Below, in pieces: positions 18,360 through 27,774 of a stretch of DNA of 64,000 nt (position 1 is the first letter of the stretch; the number at the start of each line of letters is the position of its first letter). The stretch comes from Edaphobacter lichenicola. Its GTDB lineage: Bacteria > Acidobacteriota > Terriglobia > Terriglobales > Acidobacteriaceae. The translations under genes and the position numbers were made by a program. The stretch is from assembly GCF_014201315.1 (NCBI RefSeq), contig NZ_JACHDY010000004.1:310001-374000 (forward strand). The letters run 5' to 3'. The notes beneath the pieces are model-generated. The model was not told where the DNA came from and made no database searches. It was given only the letters and a program-made list of their open reading frames with translations.

Positions 18360-19544
18360 GTGAACCTAAGCCTTCTGGAACCAGAGATCGAGCAGCCGCA
18401 AAGCCTTGCCCCGCCGCCCGCGGCCATCACCACCCGCAAGCCGCAGCTCCCGGCGCTCACCGGAATCCGCACCCTCCTCGCGCTCTTCATCATTCTCTTC
18501 CACTTCACCCCGCCGCACCTCGGCCTCCTCTATCCCATCATCGACAACGGCTACGTCTTCGTCGGCGTGTTCTTCCTCATCTCCGGCTACGTCCTCACCT
18601 ACAACTACGCCGACCGCGCCAACACCCTCATCAAGCGCGAGTTCTGGCTGGCCCGCTTCTCCCGCCTCTACCCCATCTACCTCCTCGTCCTCCTCATCTC
18701 CTTCCGCATGGTGCAGGACGAGTGGCACGCCCGCTCCCACTTCGAGTTCTGGCAGGGAATCATCCTCACCCCCCTCGTCCTTCAAGGCTGGAGCCCCTCC
18801 GTCGCCACTTTCTGGAACACCGTCGCCTGGACCCTCTCGAGTGAAGTCGTCCTCTACGCCGCCTTCCCCTGGCTCATCCGCCTGCCCTGGCCCAAAAGGC
18901 CGGCCCAACTGGTGCTTCTCCTCCTCGCGCTCTGGGCCATCGGCCTCGTCCCCCACTCCCTCTACCTCTGGCTCAACCCCGATCACATCGTCGGACCGGT
19001 CGACCGCTACAGCTCCACCCAGTTCATCCGCTTCCTCAAGTACACCCCGCTCCCCTACGTCTGCACCTTCCTCATCGGAGTCACCTTGGGCAAGCTCCAG
19101 CATGCCCTCACCATCACCTCGCGTCAGCGCCTCCTGCTCTCCTTCGTCAGCCTGGCGCTCGTGGGAGTCTTCTTCTACACCCTCGTTCTCCGCACCCCGT
19201 ACCTGCTCATCCACGGCGGCCTCATGACCCCCGTCTTCGCCGCCCTGGTCCTCGGCCTCAGCGGGCCTCATGCCATCTCGGCCCTCTTCTCCTGGCGTCC
19301 TCTCCTGCTCATCGGCGAGAGCAGCTACTGCCTCTACCTGCTCCACTTCAACGTCTTCCAGCTGCTCCACCTCTACCATGTGCCGGAGCGTCTCCACCTG
19401 GCCGCCCTTGACCCCTGGCTCTCCTACGGAATCCTCATTCTGTTAGCTCTGGCAGCCTTCCACTTCGTCGAAACTCCCGCCCGCAAGGCCATCCTCAGCC
19501 GCCTCTCCAGCAAAACCCGTCCGCTCTCCCCAATCGCCTCCTAG
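18360..19544 (+). CDS. Acyltransferase 3 family membrane protein
   Basis: 394 residues with about ten helices; GTG start. LPALTGIRTLLALFIILFHF opens the protein with the family's G-x-R and the catalytic His after helix 1. FVGVFFLISGYVLTYNY and FWLARFSRLYPIYLL supply the FFxLSG and RxxRxxP motifs, and GESSYCLYLLHFNVF is the usual late motif. Members O-acetylate or O-acylate surface polysaccharides, glycolipids or peptidoglycan from the cytoplasmic side. The acceptor is unknown. The 40-residue N-terminal extension is Pro/Glu-rich. Apparently monocistronic. Confidence 0.88.
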   Translation: MNLSLLEPEIEQPQSLAPPPAAITTRKPQLPALTGIRTLLALFIILFHFTPPHLGLLYPIIDNGYVFVGVFFLISGYVLTYNYADRANTLIKREFWLARFSRLYPIYLLVLLISFRMVQDEWHARSHFEFWQGIILTPLVLQGWSPSVATFWNTVAWTLSSEVVLYAAFPWLIRLPWPKRPAQLVLLLLALWAIGLVPHSLYLWLNPDHIVGPVDRYSSTQFIRFLKYTPLPYVCTFLIGVTLGKLQHALTITSRQRLLLSFVSLALVGVFFYTLVLRTPYLLIHGGLMTPVFAALVLGLSGPHAISALFSWRPLLLIGESSYCLYLLHFNVFQLLHLYHVPERLHLAALDPWLSYGILILLALAAFHFVETPARKAILSRLSSKTRPLSPIAS

Positions 19545-19607
19545 AGTTCTGAGTCTAAAGTTCGTGGGCAAAACCACCTTTGTAGTTCTATTTTGTGGCC
19601 CATTGCT

Positions 19608-19700
19608 GTCACACTGAGCGAAGCCGAATCCCCACATGAAGCTGGAGAAGCCCCGTATCTGGCCTTTGGTGTCATCCTGAGCGCAGCGAAGGGTCCCGAA
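19608..19700. repeat. Two copies of the GTCATCCTGAGCG interspersed repeat
   Basis: Copies at 19608-19632 (GTCACACTGAGCGAAGCCGA) and 19671-19697 (GTCATCCTGAGCGCAGCGAA, then gggtcccgaa) are direct repeats about 63 bases apart. A third copy of the same family is embedded in the nrdJ coding sequence at 47316-47345. Confidence 0.8.
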
Positions 19701-20064
19701 GAGCTCAGACCTATCCCGAACCGCCAGTCCCTTTCCCACCCACCCCCCTTCACGCCGTTGTCTGTTCTTTATCCCTCGCCGCGGTTTGTGGGTTGTGACC
19801 TTCAGATTCAGGACCCTGGGAGCTCTCCGCAGTTTGCCTGCACCGTGAGGCAGAAGCGGCGACCGCTGATGTTTTGGTCTTGCTTTGTCATCCCGCAGGG
19901 ATCTGCTGTTGTCGTTGTGTTGCTCTTGTAGTTCTACTTACCCTTGCCATCGATCCCCGAAGATCCTGTCAAGCCCCAAAGAAGCAAATCACCGCGCCAG
20001 ACAAGGACAAACGCGTGGCGTATTAGTTTCGCTCCCTCCGCTATACTTGAAACAGAGATCAAAG

Positions 20065-20102
20065 AGATGCCCTCGGACGATAATCCGAGGGCATCTTTGT
20101 TT
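20065..20102 (+). terminator. Isolated strong terminator hairpin
   Basis: A perfect 13-base stem AGATGCCCTCGGA/TCCGAGGGCATCT with a six-base loop is followed by TTGTTT. No coding gene ends nearby on either strand. A TATACT hexamer lies 18 bases upstream (20042-20047). Confidence 0.75.
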
Positions 20103-20382
20103 AGAAGAGCCAGGTTTAGAAGAGCCAGCGTGAGAGGGAGGGCAGTCAGAAAGATTATCCGTAACCCATTGATTTCAAATATTTTAGCAACAAACCATTC
20201 AGAATGAATAGTTTGCAGACAGTGATGCCTTGTAAATAGTTGAAAACAAAAAACTTACGCACAAGATACCCCTCGGGGGGGAGGGGGGTACCTCATAGAA
20301 TAAGCATCGGGATAGGGGAGGCAGGAGAGATACGAAAGAGTGACGTTAGAGGCTGCTGAAAAGGTCTGTTTTGCCTAAGGGC

Positions 20383-20432
20383 ACGGCTTTAGCCGTACCG
20401 CAAGAGCTTGGGTCGCATTACGGCTTTAGCCG
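20383..20432. repeat. Two ACGGCTTTAGCCG palindromic repeats
   Basis: The 13-mer acggctttagccg occurs at 20383-20395 and 20420-20432. It is itself near-palindromic and is probably a dispersed intergenic repeat of this lineage. Confidence 0.75.
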
Positions 20433-20546
20433 CTGCGGCCGCCTTTCGTCTTCGGAGGGTATTTTTTCATCACCCTCCTTAGCCTCCTCAAGGAACATCT
20501 GAAGAAAACTGGATGAGTGCCATTGGTCCAAAGCAACGAGCGCAAA

Positions 20547-20572
20547 AAAAGCCCCGTTGCAGCGGGGCTTTT
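20547..20572. terminator. Bidirectional terminator after the first beta-propeller gene
   Basis: AAGCCCCG/CGGGGCTT stem with a six-base loop, flanked by an A-run and T-run, 22 bases beyond the stop codon of the minus-strand gene. Confidence 0.8.
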
Positions 20573-20593
20573 CGCTAACACACAGCAGGGAGG

Positions 20594-21961
20594 CTATTCG
20601 ACGATGATCTGCGTCGGATGCGATCCATTCGCCACAGCCACGGCACAGCTCGGCAGCGCGCCCGAGGGGAACGGCGTATTCTGCACCTGCTTCAGCGTGC
20701 CGTTTTGCGGAGCCAGTTGAAACGCCGAGACATCGCCTTCGAGGCTGTTCGACGTATAGAGGTAGATGCCCAGTGCCGGCTCGATCGCAACGCACGTCGG
20801 ACCCGTACCCGTAGCCGTCGAAGCAGAACCGACAGCGCCTGTCGGATTCCCCGAGGTCTGATCGATCGTATACGCGCCGACCGTACCCGAGGAGAAGTTC
20901 GCAACATACAGGAACTTGCCCCGAGGATCGATCGTCACACCCACCGGGAAGATTCCAGTGGCGAACGGGCTGTTGTTCATCGGAGTTAGAGACCCATCTG
21001 AATTCACCGTACTGCCATACAGTTGATTCGTCGCCTGATCGGTAATGTAAACAAACCGGGAAGAAGGATCTTCTGCAATCGCACTCGGTGTCGTTCCCGC
21101 GCCGTATCCGGTCGCCACCGTCTTGCCCGTGTTATCGGTGGTAATCGTAGTTCCGGGAGTAGGAGTCAATCCGCCCGTCGAAGGGTTCTGCAGGAAGCCC
21201 AGAACCGTTGCCTTGGGTGTGGTCGGTGTCTCTTGATCGATCACATACACATAGTTGGTCAGTAGCCCGTTGTTGGCAGTAGCGGAGGGTGTCGTCGACA
21301 GTATGCAGTTCGCAGTGGTGGTACTTCCGGCAGGCAATGGCTGACAGCGCGGACGACCCACCACAACACCGACAGGGGTGTTGCCAACCGGAACGTAGTT
21401 CAGAGAGGTCGTGGTTCCAACCGTCGTATTCGTTACCGCCGTTCCCAACGAGCCGTCTTTATTGATCGGAAAGATCGTAATCCCACCCGGCCCAGGTGCA
21501 CCGGGGCCATAAAGCTGCTGTCCCTGTGGCCCGAGCTGGTACTGGAACGTGACATAAAGGAAGGCACCCGCCGCATCCATCGCAACCGAGGTCGCATTGC
21601 TGCCCGTGATGTTGTAGGTGTTCTGCAGGTAGATCTTCCCGTCGGTTCCGATCGAGTACTCGCCAATGGTCGAGTCATCGTGATTGACGACATACAGATT
21701 CAACCCGCTCGGCGAGGCCACCAGGGTCACCGGATTCCGGCCCGCCGGTATCGGTGAATCCGCCAGCGGCGTCAACGAACCGATCTGGTAGTCCACCGCG
21801 TACGCATTGATGCCACCGTTTGGAGAGGAGCTCGTCAACGGTTTCGCAGTAGTCACATACACATACGCCAGCGTGTAGTCGCGGCTGCACGCCGTTACGC
21901 TCACCAACGCAAAAGACAATATCGAGGCCACTGTTCCGCGACCCATCTTATTCCACTTCAT
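20594..21961 (-). CDS. Beta-propeller lipoprotein, YncE/lactonase-like
   Basis: 455 residues. The N-terminus MKWNKMGRGTVASILSFALVSVTAC ends in a lipobox, so the protein is probably lipid-anchored. The rest is built of about seven blades, each with a central strand of the kind GLNLYVVNHDDSTIGEYSI, RFVYITDQATNQLYG, GKFLYVANFSSGTVGAYTI and GIYLYTSNSLEGDVSAFQL, the pattern of YncE and 6-phosphogluconolactonase-like propellers. No catalytic residues of lactonases are identifiable, so it is likely a surface or periplasmic binding scaffold. The next gene upstream is a paralogue; the two lie in tandem, 105 bases apart. Confidence 0.75.
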   Translation of the reverse strand: MKWNKMGRGTVASILSFALVSVTACSRDYTLAYVYVTTAKPLTSSSPNGGINAYAVDYQIGSLTPLADSPIPAGRNPVTLVASPSGLNLYVVNHDDSTIGEYSIGTDGKIYLQNTYNITGSNATSVAMDAAGAFLYVTFQYQLGPQGQQLYGPGAPGPGGITIFPINKDGSLGTAVTNTTVGTTTSLNYVPVGNTPVGVVVGRPRCQPLPAGSTTTANCILSTTPSATANNGLLTNYVYVIDQETPTTPKATVLGFLQNPSTGGLTPTPGTTITTDNTGKTVATGYGAGTTPSAIAEDPSSRFVYITDQATNQLYGSTVNSDGSLTPMNNSPFATGIFPVGVTIDPRGKFLYVANFSSGTVGAYTIDQTSGNPTGAVGSASTATGTGPTCVAIEPALGIYLYTSNSLEGDVSAFQLAPQNGTLKQVQNTPFPSGALPSCAVAVANGSHPTQIIVE

Positions 21962-22066
21962 GCTTGCCTAACTCCGGGGCAAATCGTTTCCGCCCGTTCC
22001 TGCTGTCCCGATACTCAGGATTCCTCGAGACATCCTGTCCTGGTTCTCCAGCTGCCGTACTGCCAG

Positions 22067-23323
22067 CTAGTCTACGTTTCCGCTTACTGCTAGGCACGTC
22101 GCCTGTCCGGTCGCCGTGAACTTCGATCCTCGCTTCAGGTCTTGCAAGAAGCCTTGCGTCGAGATCGACTTACCAGTCACAGTCCCATCTCCGTTTGACG
22201 TGTAGATATATTGATTCGACGGGTCCTCTACCATGCAAACCGGCCCTGCGCCCACCGAGTAAGGGTTGTTGCCCGGATCGATCGCCAGCAGAGTTCCGTT
22301 CGTCTGGACTTGGAACGCCGAGATCGAGCTGTTCGGATTAGTGGTATCGGTCGTCGACTGATTCGCCACATAGACGAAATTCTTCGCGGAGCCCGCTCCG
22401 CCAACCAGCGAGTAAACGGGATTCGCCGCCGGAGAGATATTCGCAACCGGTCCGCCCGTGATCGTGTTCAACGAGCACGTAGTGGCCCCAACGGTGAAGG
22501 GAAGAAGCTGTCCCGGGCTGTTCGTATTGGGTGCACCCGCATCGGTGATATACACCCCGCTTCCGCCGGTAATAATCGATGTCGGCCGAACCGCTCCGGA
22601 GTTGAACTTCTGTGTCGTCGTAAGAGTCAACTGACCAGCAGTTCCAGTCGCGTAAGGAGAGATGGACTGATCAGCCGAGTTCAACGTAAACAAACATCCG
22701 CCCGAGACCGCCATCATCGTCGGCGTCTCGCCAACGGGGAAATAGGTCAGCTGCAAGCCGGTCGCAGGATCCTTGATCTGCTGATTCAGTACCAGCGTCA
22801 GTCGACCCGTATTGGGATCGATCGAGAACACCGTAATGTCACCATTGGCGGGAAGAGGCGCACCATCGAGCGAAGGTGCCTGCTGATCGAGAACATACAG
22901 GAAGTTACCGGTAGTATCGACCGCCGCCCAGACAGGGGTACTCCCCTGGCTGGTGAAACACTGCTGGAAGGTCAACACGCCCTGTCCGCCAACGCTGAAC
23001 TCGCTGATGCTGCCGGCACTCCCGCATGGTAGATTCGACGTCGGTCCGTTCCCGCCGCCCTTATTGACCACATAGATGAAGCGGCCGCCAGGCTTCACCA
23101 CGATCGATACTGGGTCCGCCCCGCCAGAGGTAAACGGCGAGTGAGGCATAGCCGTCAGGTTTCCCGTAAAATCATCGATCTTGAAGCCGGCGATCTGGTT
23201 GTACTGCGTTCCAAGAACCCACATGAACCCGATCGTGCCGCCACCGCACGCCGTCATGCCCAGACCCATCGCTACGGACACTACCAAGGCCATTGAAACC
23301 CGGCCAATCCTGCTCAACTTCAT
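22067..23323 (-). CDS. Beta-propeller lipoprotein, paralogue of the preceding gene
   Basis: 418 residues. The signal MKLSRIGRVSMALVVSVAMGLGMTAC is followed by GGG, a typical lipobox with a glycine-rich exit. Propeller blades include GRFIYVVNKGGG, GNFLYVLDQQAP, NFVYVANQSTTD and QYIYTSNGDGTVTGKSI. It has the same architecture as its neighbour but low sequence identity by eye, so the duplication is old. Loops are rich in Asn, Gly, Thr and Ser. Function unknown; an exported ligand-binding or adhesion role is possible. Confidence 0.75.
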   Translation of the reverse strand: MKLSRIGRVSMALVVSVAMGLGMTACGGGTIGFMWVLGTQYNQIAGFKIDDFTGNLTAMPHSPFTSGGADPVSIVVKPGGRFIYVVNKGGGNGPTSNLPCGSAGSISEFSVGGQGVLTFQQCFTSQGSTPVWAAVDTTGNFLYVLDQQAPSLDGAPLPANGDITVFSIDPNTGRLTLVLNQQIKDPATGLQLTYFPVGETPTMMAVSGGCLFTLNSADQSISPYATGTAGQLTLTTTQKFNSGAVRPTSIITGGSGVYITDAGAPNTNSPGQLLPFTVGATTCSLNTITGGPVANISPAANPVYSLVGGAGSAKNFVYVANQSTTDTTNPNSSISAFQVQTNGTLLAIDPGNNPYSVGAGPVCMVEDPSNQYIYTSNGDGTVTGKSISTQGFLQDLKRGSKFTATGQATCLAVSGNVD

Positions 23324-23513
23324 GCGCTTCCTTAATCCTCGCCAGTGAACGCTTTCCGTCCACCTTTTGCTGCGAGCAACTCTGTAGGGTACGATTCCTT
23401 CGCTTATTGTAGAAGCTGTCGCGACTTTGTGCCACTTATGCCCTTCATTCTGGTTGGTCTATCCTCCGCGGATATGGTCACCACGTCATGGTTACCGCCA
23501 ACTTCATCCACCC

Positions 23514-23541
23514 AAAAAGCCCAGGCCACAGCCCGGGCCTC
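23514..23541 (-). terminator. Terminator of the M13 peptidase gene
   Basis: On the minus strand a GCCCGGGC..GCCTGGGC stem with one mismatch and a four-base loop is followed by TTTTT, about 15 bases after the stop. Confidence 0.65.
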
Positions 23542-23556
23542 TGGTTCACTCCACCT

Positions 23557-25635
23557 CTACCACACGCGACAGGAGTTCACCGGCATCATCGGCTGGCCCG
23601 CTTTACAGCCAAACGCTTTGCCAAACTCATCGAAGTTCTGCACCGTGCCCTTCGCCCGCCACTCGCCTGTGCTATGCGGATCGGTCTTAGCCAGCACACG
23701 CGCGTTCTGCTCCGTCTGATTCTGGCACCACAGCTGTCCGAAGGTGATAAAGAAGCGCTGCTGCGCTGTATATCCATCACGCTTCCCATCAACATACCCT
23801 GGCTCGGCGGTCGCCCCCTGCTGCGTAAGAGCTGCTTCGAGCGCCTGGAAAGCAATCCGAATCCCGCCATTGTCTGCTGTGTTTTCGCCAAGCGTCAGCT
23901 TGCCGTTCAGGTTTTGTCCCTCCGCCACCTTGAACCCGTCATACTCTTTCACCTCGCAATCGGTGCGCTCGGTAAACTTCGCGCGGTCCTCGGCGGTGAA
24001 CCACGGCCGCACATTTCCCTTCGGATCGTACTTCGATCCCTGGTCATCGAAGCCATGCGTCATCTCATGCCCAATCACAGTGCCGATCCCGCCGAAGTTC
24101 ACTGCTGGATCTTTGCTGTTATCAAAGAAGGGAGGCTGCAGAATCCCGGCAGGGAAGTTGATGTCGTTGTTCGAAGGGCTGTAGTATGCGTTCACGGTAG
24201 GCGGCGTCATACCCCACTCCTTCTCGTCGACCGGCTTGCCCAGCTTGGCAAAATTTCGGGCCCGCTCAAAACTCTGACCCCTCTCTACATTGCCGAGATA
24301 ATCGTCCCGCTTCACAGTCAACGAGCTGTAGTCGCGCCAGTTTTCCGGATAGCCGATCTTGTTCCGAATCGCATCCAGCTTTGCCTTCGCTTCCACCTTC
24401 GTCGCATCGCTCATCCAGGGCAACTGCTGAATGTCCTGTCTCAGCGCTTGCTCCAGCGCCACTACCAGCTTGTCCATGTTGGCCTTCGCATCGGGCGGGA
24501 AGTACTCTTTCACCCAATCCTGTCCCACGGCCTCGCCAAGTGCTGTATCAGTCGCGCGTGTGCAGCGCTTCCATCGTGGAGTCTGCTCCTTCTGGCCTTG
24601 CAGCGTCGCCGAAAAGAAGTTAAAGTTTTCATCCACAAATGGTTTTGACAAAGCATGCGCCGTGGTCCTCAACGCATGCCAGCGTAGATAGCTCTTAATT
24701 GAATCCAGACTCGCAGCATCGATCTCGGCATTCATCGCCTTGAAGTAGTCGGGCGTTGCAACATTCAGCGTGCTGAACTCGCCGATCCTGACCTCCTTCA
24801 AATAAGTCTGCCAATCATAATCCGGAGATAGCGCCTCGAGATCCGCCTTGGACATGATGTGATACCGCTTCGCCGGATCCCGCAGCTCGACTCGATCCAT
24901 CGAGCCCTTGGCAAGCGCCGTCTCGATCGTCATCACACTCTTAGCCTCGTCCGCTGCCCTCTCCGGGGTGTCGCCCAGCAGTACGAACATCTTCGCGACA
25001 TGCTCGACATACTGACCCCGAAGCTTCTGGCTCCGATCATCCTCGGTCAGGTAGTACGACCGGTCCGGCAACGAGAGGCCCCCCTGGATCGCACTCGCAA
25101 TCTGCTGGCTCGAGTCCTTCTGATCCTGCTGCACGCTCAATCCATAAAACGCGCCCACAGAGTAGTTCTTCTGTAACTCCGCCACGATCGTTGCCAGTTG
25201 CTTTTTGTCCTTCAACGACGCAATCGTCGCCATCGCCGGCTGCAGCGGCTTTGTCCCCAGCTTGTCCGCCAGATCGACGTTCATGCACGCCGCAAAGTAG
25301 TCGCCATACTTCCGCTGCAAGGGGGTCTTCGGATCCTCGGCAGCTGCCTTTAGCTCCGTGTACAGCAGATAATTATTGCGTTCCGCTAACTCGTTAAACC
25401 TTCCCCACCGCACCTGATCAGCAGGAACGGGATTCTTCTTCAGCCAGTTGCCGCACGCATATTGGTAGAAGTCGGTGCAAGGGTCCACAGTCTTATCGAT
25501 TGAGGAAAGGTCAAAGATCATCGGCTGCTTCGGCTCTGAAGTTGGTCCGCTCGGTACATCAGTTTCCGTAAATGCTTGCCCCAGACACACGGCAGTAGAA
25601 AGTATCAACAGACTTGCTAAAGACTTGGAAATCAT
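23557..25635 (-). CDS. Secreted M13 family (neprilysin/PepO-like) zinc metallopeptidase
   Basis: 692 residues. A signal peptide (about 1-20) precedes the M13 N-terminal domain, which opens DPCTDFYQYACGNWLKKNPVP. The zinc site is HEMTH at about 524-528, with the third ligand Glu in GENTADNGG about 60 residues later, and NAYYSPSNNDINFPAGILQPPFF just upstream binds substrate backbone in known members. The protein ends NSCRVW, the conserved C-terminus. It probably cleaves peptides in the periplasm or outside. The ATG at 25635 has a GAGGAG site; 24 further in-frame upstream codons lack one. Confidence 0.95.
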   Translation of the reverse strand: MISKSLASLLILSTAVCLGQAFTETDVPSGPTSEPKQPMIFDLSSIDKTVDPCTDFYQYACGNWLKKNPVPADQVRWGRFNELAERNNYLLYTELKAAAEDPKTPLQRKYGDYFAACMNVDLADKLGTKPLQPAMATIASLKDKKQLATIVAELQKNYSVGAFYGLSVQQDQKDSSQQIASAIQGGLSLPDRSYYLTEDDRSQKLRGQYVEHVAKMFVLLGDTPERAADEAKSVMTIETALAKGSMDRVELRDPAKRYHIMSKADLEALSPDYDWQTYLKEVRIGEFSTLNVATPDYFKAMNAEIDAASLDSIKSYLRWHALRTTAHALSKPFVDENFNFFSATLQGQKEQTPRWKRCTRATDTALGEAVGQDWVKEYFPPDAKANMDKLVVALEQALRQDIQQLPWMSDATKVEAKAKLDAIRNKIGYPENWRDYSSLTVKRDDYLGNVERGQSFERARNFAKLGKPVDEKEWGMTPPTVNAYYSPSNNDINFPAGILQPPFFDNSKDPAVNFGGIGTVIGHEMTHGFDDQGSKYDPKGNVRPWFTAEDRAKFTERTDCEVKEYDGFKVAEGQNLNGKLTLGENTADNGGIRIAFQALEAALTQQGATAEPGYVDGKRDGYTAQQRFFITFGQLWCQNQTEQNARVLAKTDPHSTGEWRAKGTVQNFDEFGKAFGCKAGQPMMPVNSCRVW

Positions 25636-25776
25636 GTCGCTCCTCAGAAAAACCCTCTGTAGAAAGCTACCATTCAGAAAACCAGACGATTCTTTGTCTG
25701 CTGTCAAAACGTAACTCTCGGTGGTTCTACGAAGACGAAGTGCCGCATCACAAAGTTTCCGGGTCTATGAAACGCA

Positions 25777-25811
25777 GAAAAAACGGGCTCAGACCGAGGC
25801 CCAAACCCGTT
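25777..25811 (-). terminator. Terminator of the MCE-protein gene
   Basis: On the minus strand AACGGG..CCCGTT pairs around a structured loop and a T-run follows, about 22 bases after the stop codon. Confidence 0.7.
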
Positions 25812-25832
25812 GTTCTCGCTATCGCGTCTTCT

Positions 25833-26918
25833 CTAGAAGATCTTCAGATGGATTGTCAGGTACTTCTTCGGATCGCTCCGAATTGTCGTCACTAGATCCG
25901 TGCTGGCCACCAGGAGCTTATTCAAGTTGGTGTAAGCGGCATCATCTTTCACCAGTTTGCCCAGCGTGCCCCGACCATCGTTCACTCCCGACACCAGCAT
26001 GTTGACCTGCGTCAGCGTATTGCTCAAATCCTGGCGAAACTTGGGATCTTTCAGCATCAGCCCAAGTCCACCCTTGCCAGCGTCGGCATCGGCCAGCAGA
26101 GAGTTCGCATGAGCAAGCGTCGAGTTCAGATTTTTATAGAGGGTATCGTCCTTCAGCAGCTTGCCCGCCGTACCCTTGCCGCTGTCGATCCCATCCGCGA
26201 TGTTCTGCAGCTTCTCAACAGTGCCGTTCAGCCGGTTGTACAGCGTGTCGTCGGTCATTAGTTTGCCAATCGATCCGCGGCCTGCATTGATATTTTTCTC
26301 CAGCTTCAGCAGCTCATCGACGGTATTATTCGCCTTGTTGTACAGGTCGGGACTATTGATCAGCTGTCCAATCGAGCCCTTCCCCGACTGAATGTTGTCG
26401 ACGATGACGTTCATCTTGGCCAGAATCACATTCAGGCTCTCGATCGTTCCCTGGCTCGCCTTCACGACATCGGTCAAGCTAGGCGTCTCCAGAGTCTTCA
26501 GCACATCACCATCCTGCAGCAGCGGCCCAACGGCAAACTGGCTGTTAATGTCCACCACCGTATCGCCCAGCACCCCCACCGTCGACAAGGAGGCCTTCGA
26601 ATCCTTCTTCAGATTGGTGGCGAACTTTTCGTTCATCTTCATCACCACCTTCACCGGCGTCAGCTTGTGCTCCGGCGAGTTGTCGATCGTCACCGACTTC
26701 ACCGTCCCGATCGTCACACCCTCCAGGTTCACCGCCGCACCTGTCTTCAGCCCCGCCGAGTTCTCGAAGAATGTCACCACCGTCAGCTTATGCGAGAAGA
26801 TTCCCAGCCCCGACGAACTCGTCATCAGGAACAGCAGGGTTACCAGCACCACCGTCGAAATCAGTACGATCACGCCCACCTTCAACTGCGACCACCGGAC
26901 CTCCTGCTGGCTGGGCAT
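25833..26918 (-). CDS. MlaD/MCE domain protein with five C-terminal repeats
   Basis: 361 residues. One N-terminal anchor helix (about 13-33) is followed by an MCE domain (about 43-130: FFENSAGLKTGAAVNLEGVTIGTV .. STVGVLGDTVVDI). From about residue 178 come five tandem units of about 34 residues, each starting GKGSIGQL, GRGSIGKL, GKGTAGKL, GKGGLGLM or GRGTLGKL and followed by a D-x-LYxxLN segment and a helix. MCE proteins carry lipids between inner and outer membranes together with an MlaE permease and MlaF ATPase. Neither gene is beside this one. The repeats probably form a helical needle or tunnel across the periplasm; that is inference. Confidence 0.88.
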   Translation of the reverse strand: MPSQQEVRWSQLKVGVIVLISTVVLVTLLFLMTSSSGLGIFSHKLTVVTFFENSAGLKTGAAVNLEGVTIGTVKSVTIDNSPEHKLTPVKVVMKMNEKFATNLKKDSKASLSTVGVLGDTVVDINSQFAVGPLLQDGDVLKTLETPSLTDVVKASQGTIESLNVILAKMNVIVDNIQSGKGSIGQLINSPDLYNKANNTVDELLKLEKNINAGRGSIGKLMTDDTLYNRLNGTVEKLQNIADGIDSGKGTAGKLLKDDTLYKNLNSTLAHANSLLADADAGKGGLGLMLKDPKFRQDLSNTLTQVNMLVSGVNDGRGTLGKLVKDDAAYTNLNKLLVASTDLVTTIRSDPKKYLTIHLKIF

Positions 26919-27160
26919 AGCTCTCCTTTAAGATCTTTTTCCAAAACTTCACTGCCGCGGCGTCGCACTGCCGTCTCCCGCCTGTAGCGCAATCAGGGTG
27001 TCAGTAACTAGGAGAATACATTACCCTCCCAGTCAATCACCCAGGAAAACTCCTGGCATCACCTCGCGCTAAAGTGGTCGATCTGTTATGGATGCCCAAA
27101 CCGCTCTAATGGTTTCAACTTCCTTATGGTTTCAATTTCCTATGACCCACGACCGCTGGG

Positions 27161-27541
27161 TTAATCCTCCGCTACCACCACCGCCATCGCCAGCTCCCGG
27201 CTGTGGGTCAAACTCAACTGTACCCTGCGCACGCCCATTGCCTTTGCCAACTCTGCGGCCCGGCCACTTAGGTGGAGCGTGGGTCTTCCGCTCGCCTCGC
27301 GCCGCACTTCAAGCTCTCTCCATGTAATGCCTCGGCTAATGCCGGTGCCCAGGGCCTTCGCCCCAGCCTCCTTTGCTGCAAACCGGGCTGCAAAGCTCTC
27401 TGCGGCATTCTTTTTCTTGCGTATGCAGTACGCGATCTCTCCCGCAGTAAAAACCCGCTCCAGAAACCGCTCGCCGTACCGGTCGATACTCTCTTTGATC
27501 CGTTTCGTCTCTATCAAATCCGTTCCCACACCCAGCACCAT
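27161..27541 (-). CDS. acpS: Holo-[acyl-carrier-protein] synthase
   Basis: 126 residues; transfers 4'-phosphopantetheine from CoA to the acyl carrier protein. VLGVGTDLIETKRI (metal-binding Asp) and FAARFAAKEAGAKALGTGI are the two AcpS signatures, and RRVQLSLTHSRELAMAVVV closes the domain. The length is standard. It lies upstream of the MCE gene on the same strand, but 240 bases separate them, so cotranscription is uncertain. Confidence 0.95.
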   Translation of the reverse strand: MVLGVGTDLIETKRIKESIDRYGERFLERVFTAGEIAYCIRKKKNAAESFAARFAAKEAGAKALGTGISRGITWRELEVRREASGRPTLHLSGRAAELAKAMGVRRVQLSLTHSRELAMAVVVAED

Positions 27542-27774
27542 GAAGAAACCTCGCTCACGCTACTTTCTTACACCGCGGAACCAACAGCAGACAAATCATC
27601 GCCGAAGACAGAGAGAGTTCCGAAGTGGTATCGCAAGTCATCTCTTTTCAACGTTATCAAACCGTAAGCACTACATGACCACAGTACCCCGCCATAGACT
27701 CACGCTTCCCCCCTCCCTTTCCGATGAACACCCTATCGGCAAGCACACTTCGATTCGGCAGAGGCCAACATTCC

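Larger units (their letters stand above)
19545..20593. other. Repeat-rich gene desert
   Basis: About 1 kb without a supported gene. It holds two copies of the GTCAyxCTGAGCG repeat, an isolated strong terminator (20065-20102), a C/G-run segment near 20270-20290 and two ACGGCTTTAGCCG repeats. These are listed separately. Confidence 0.6.
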
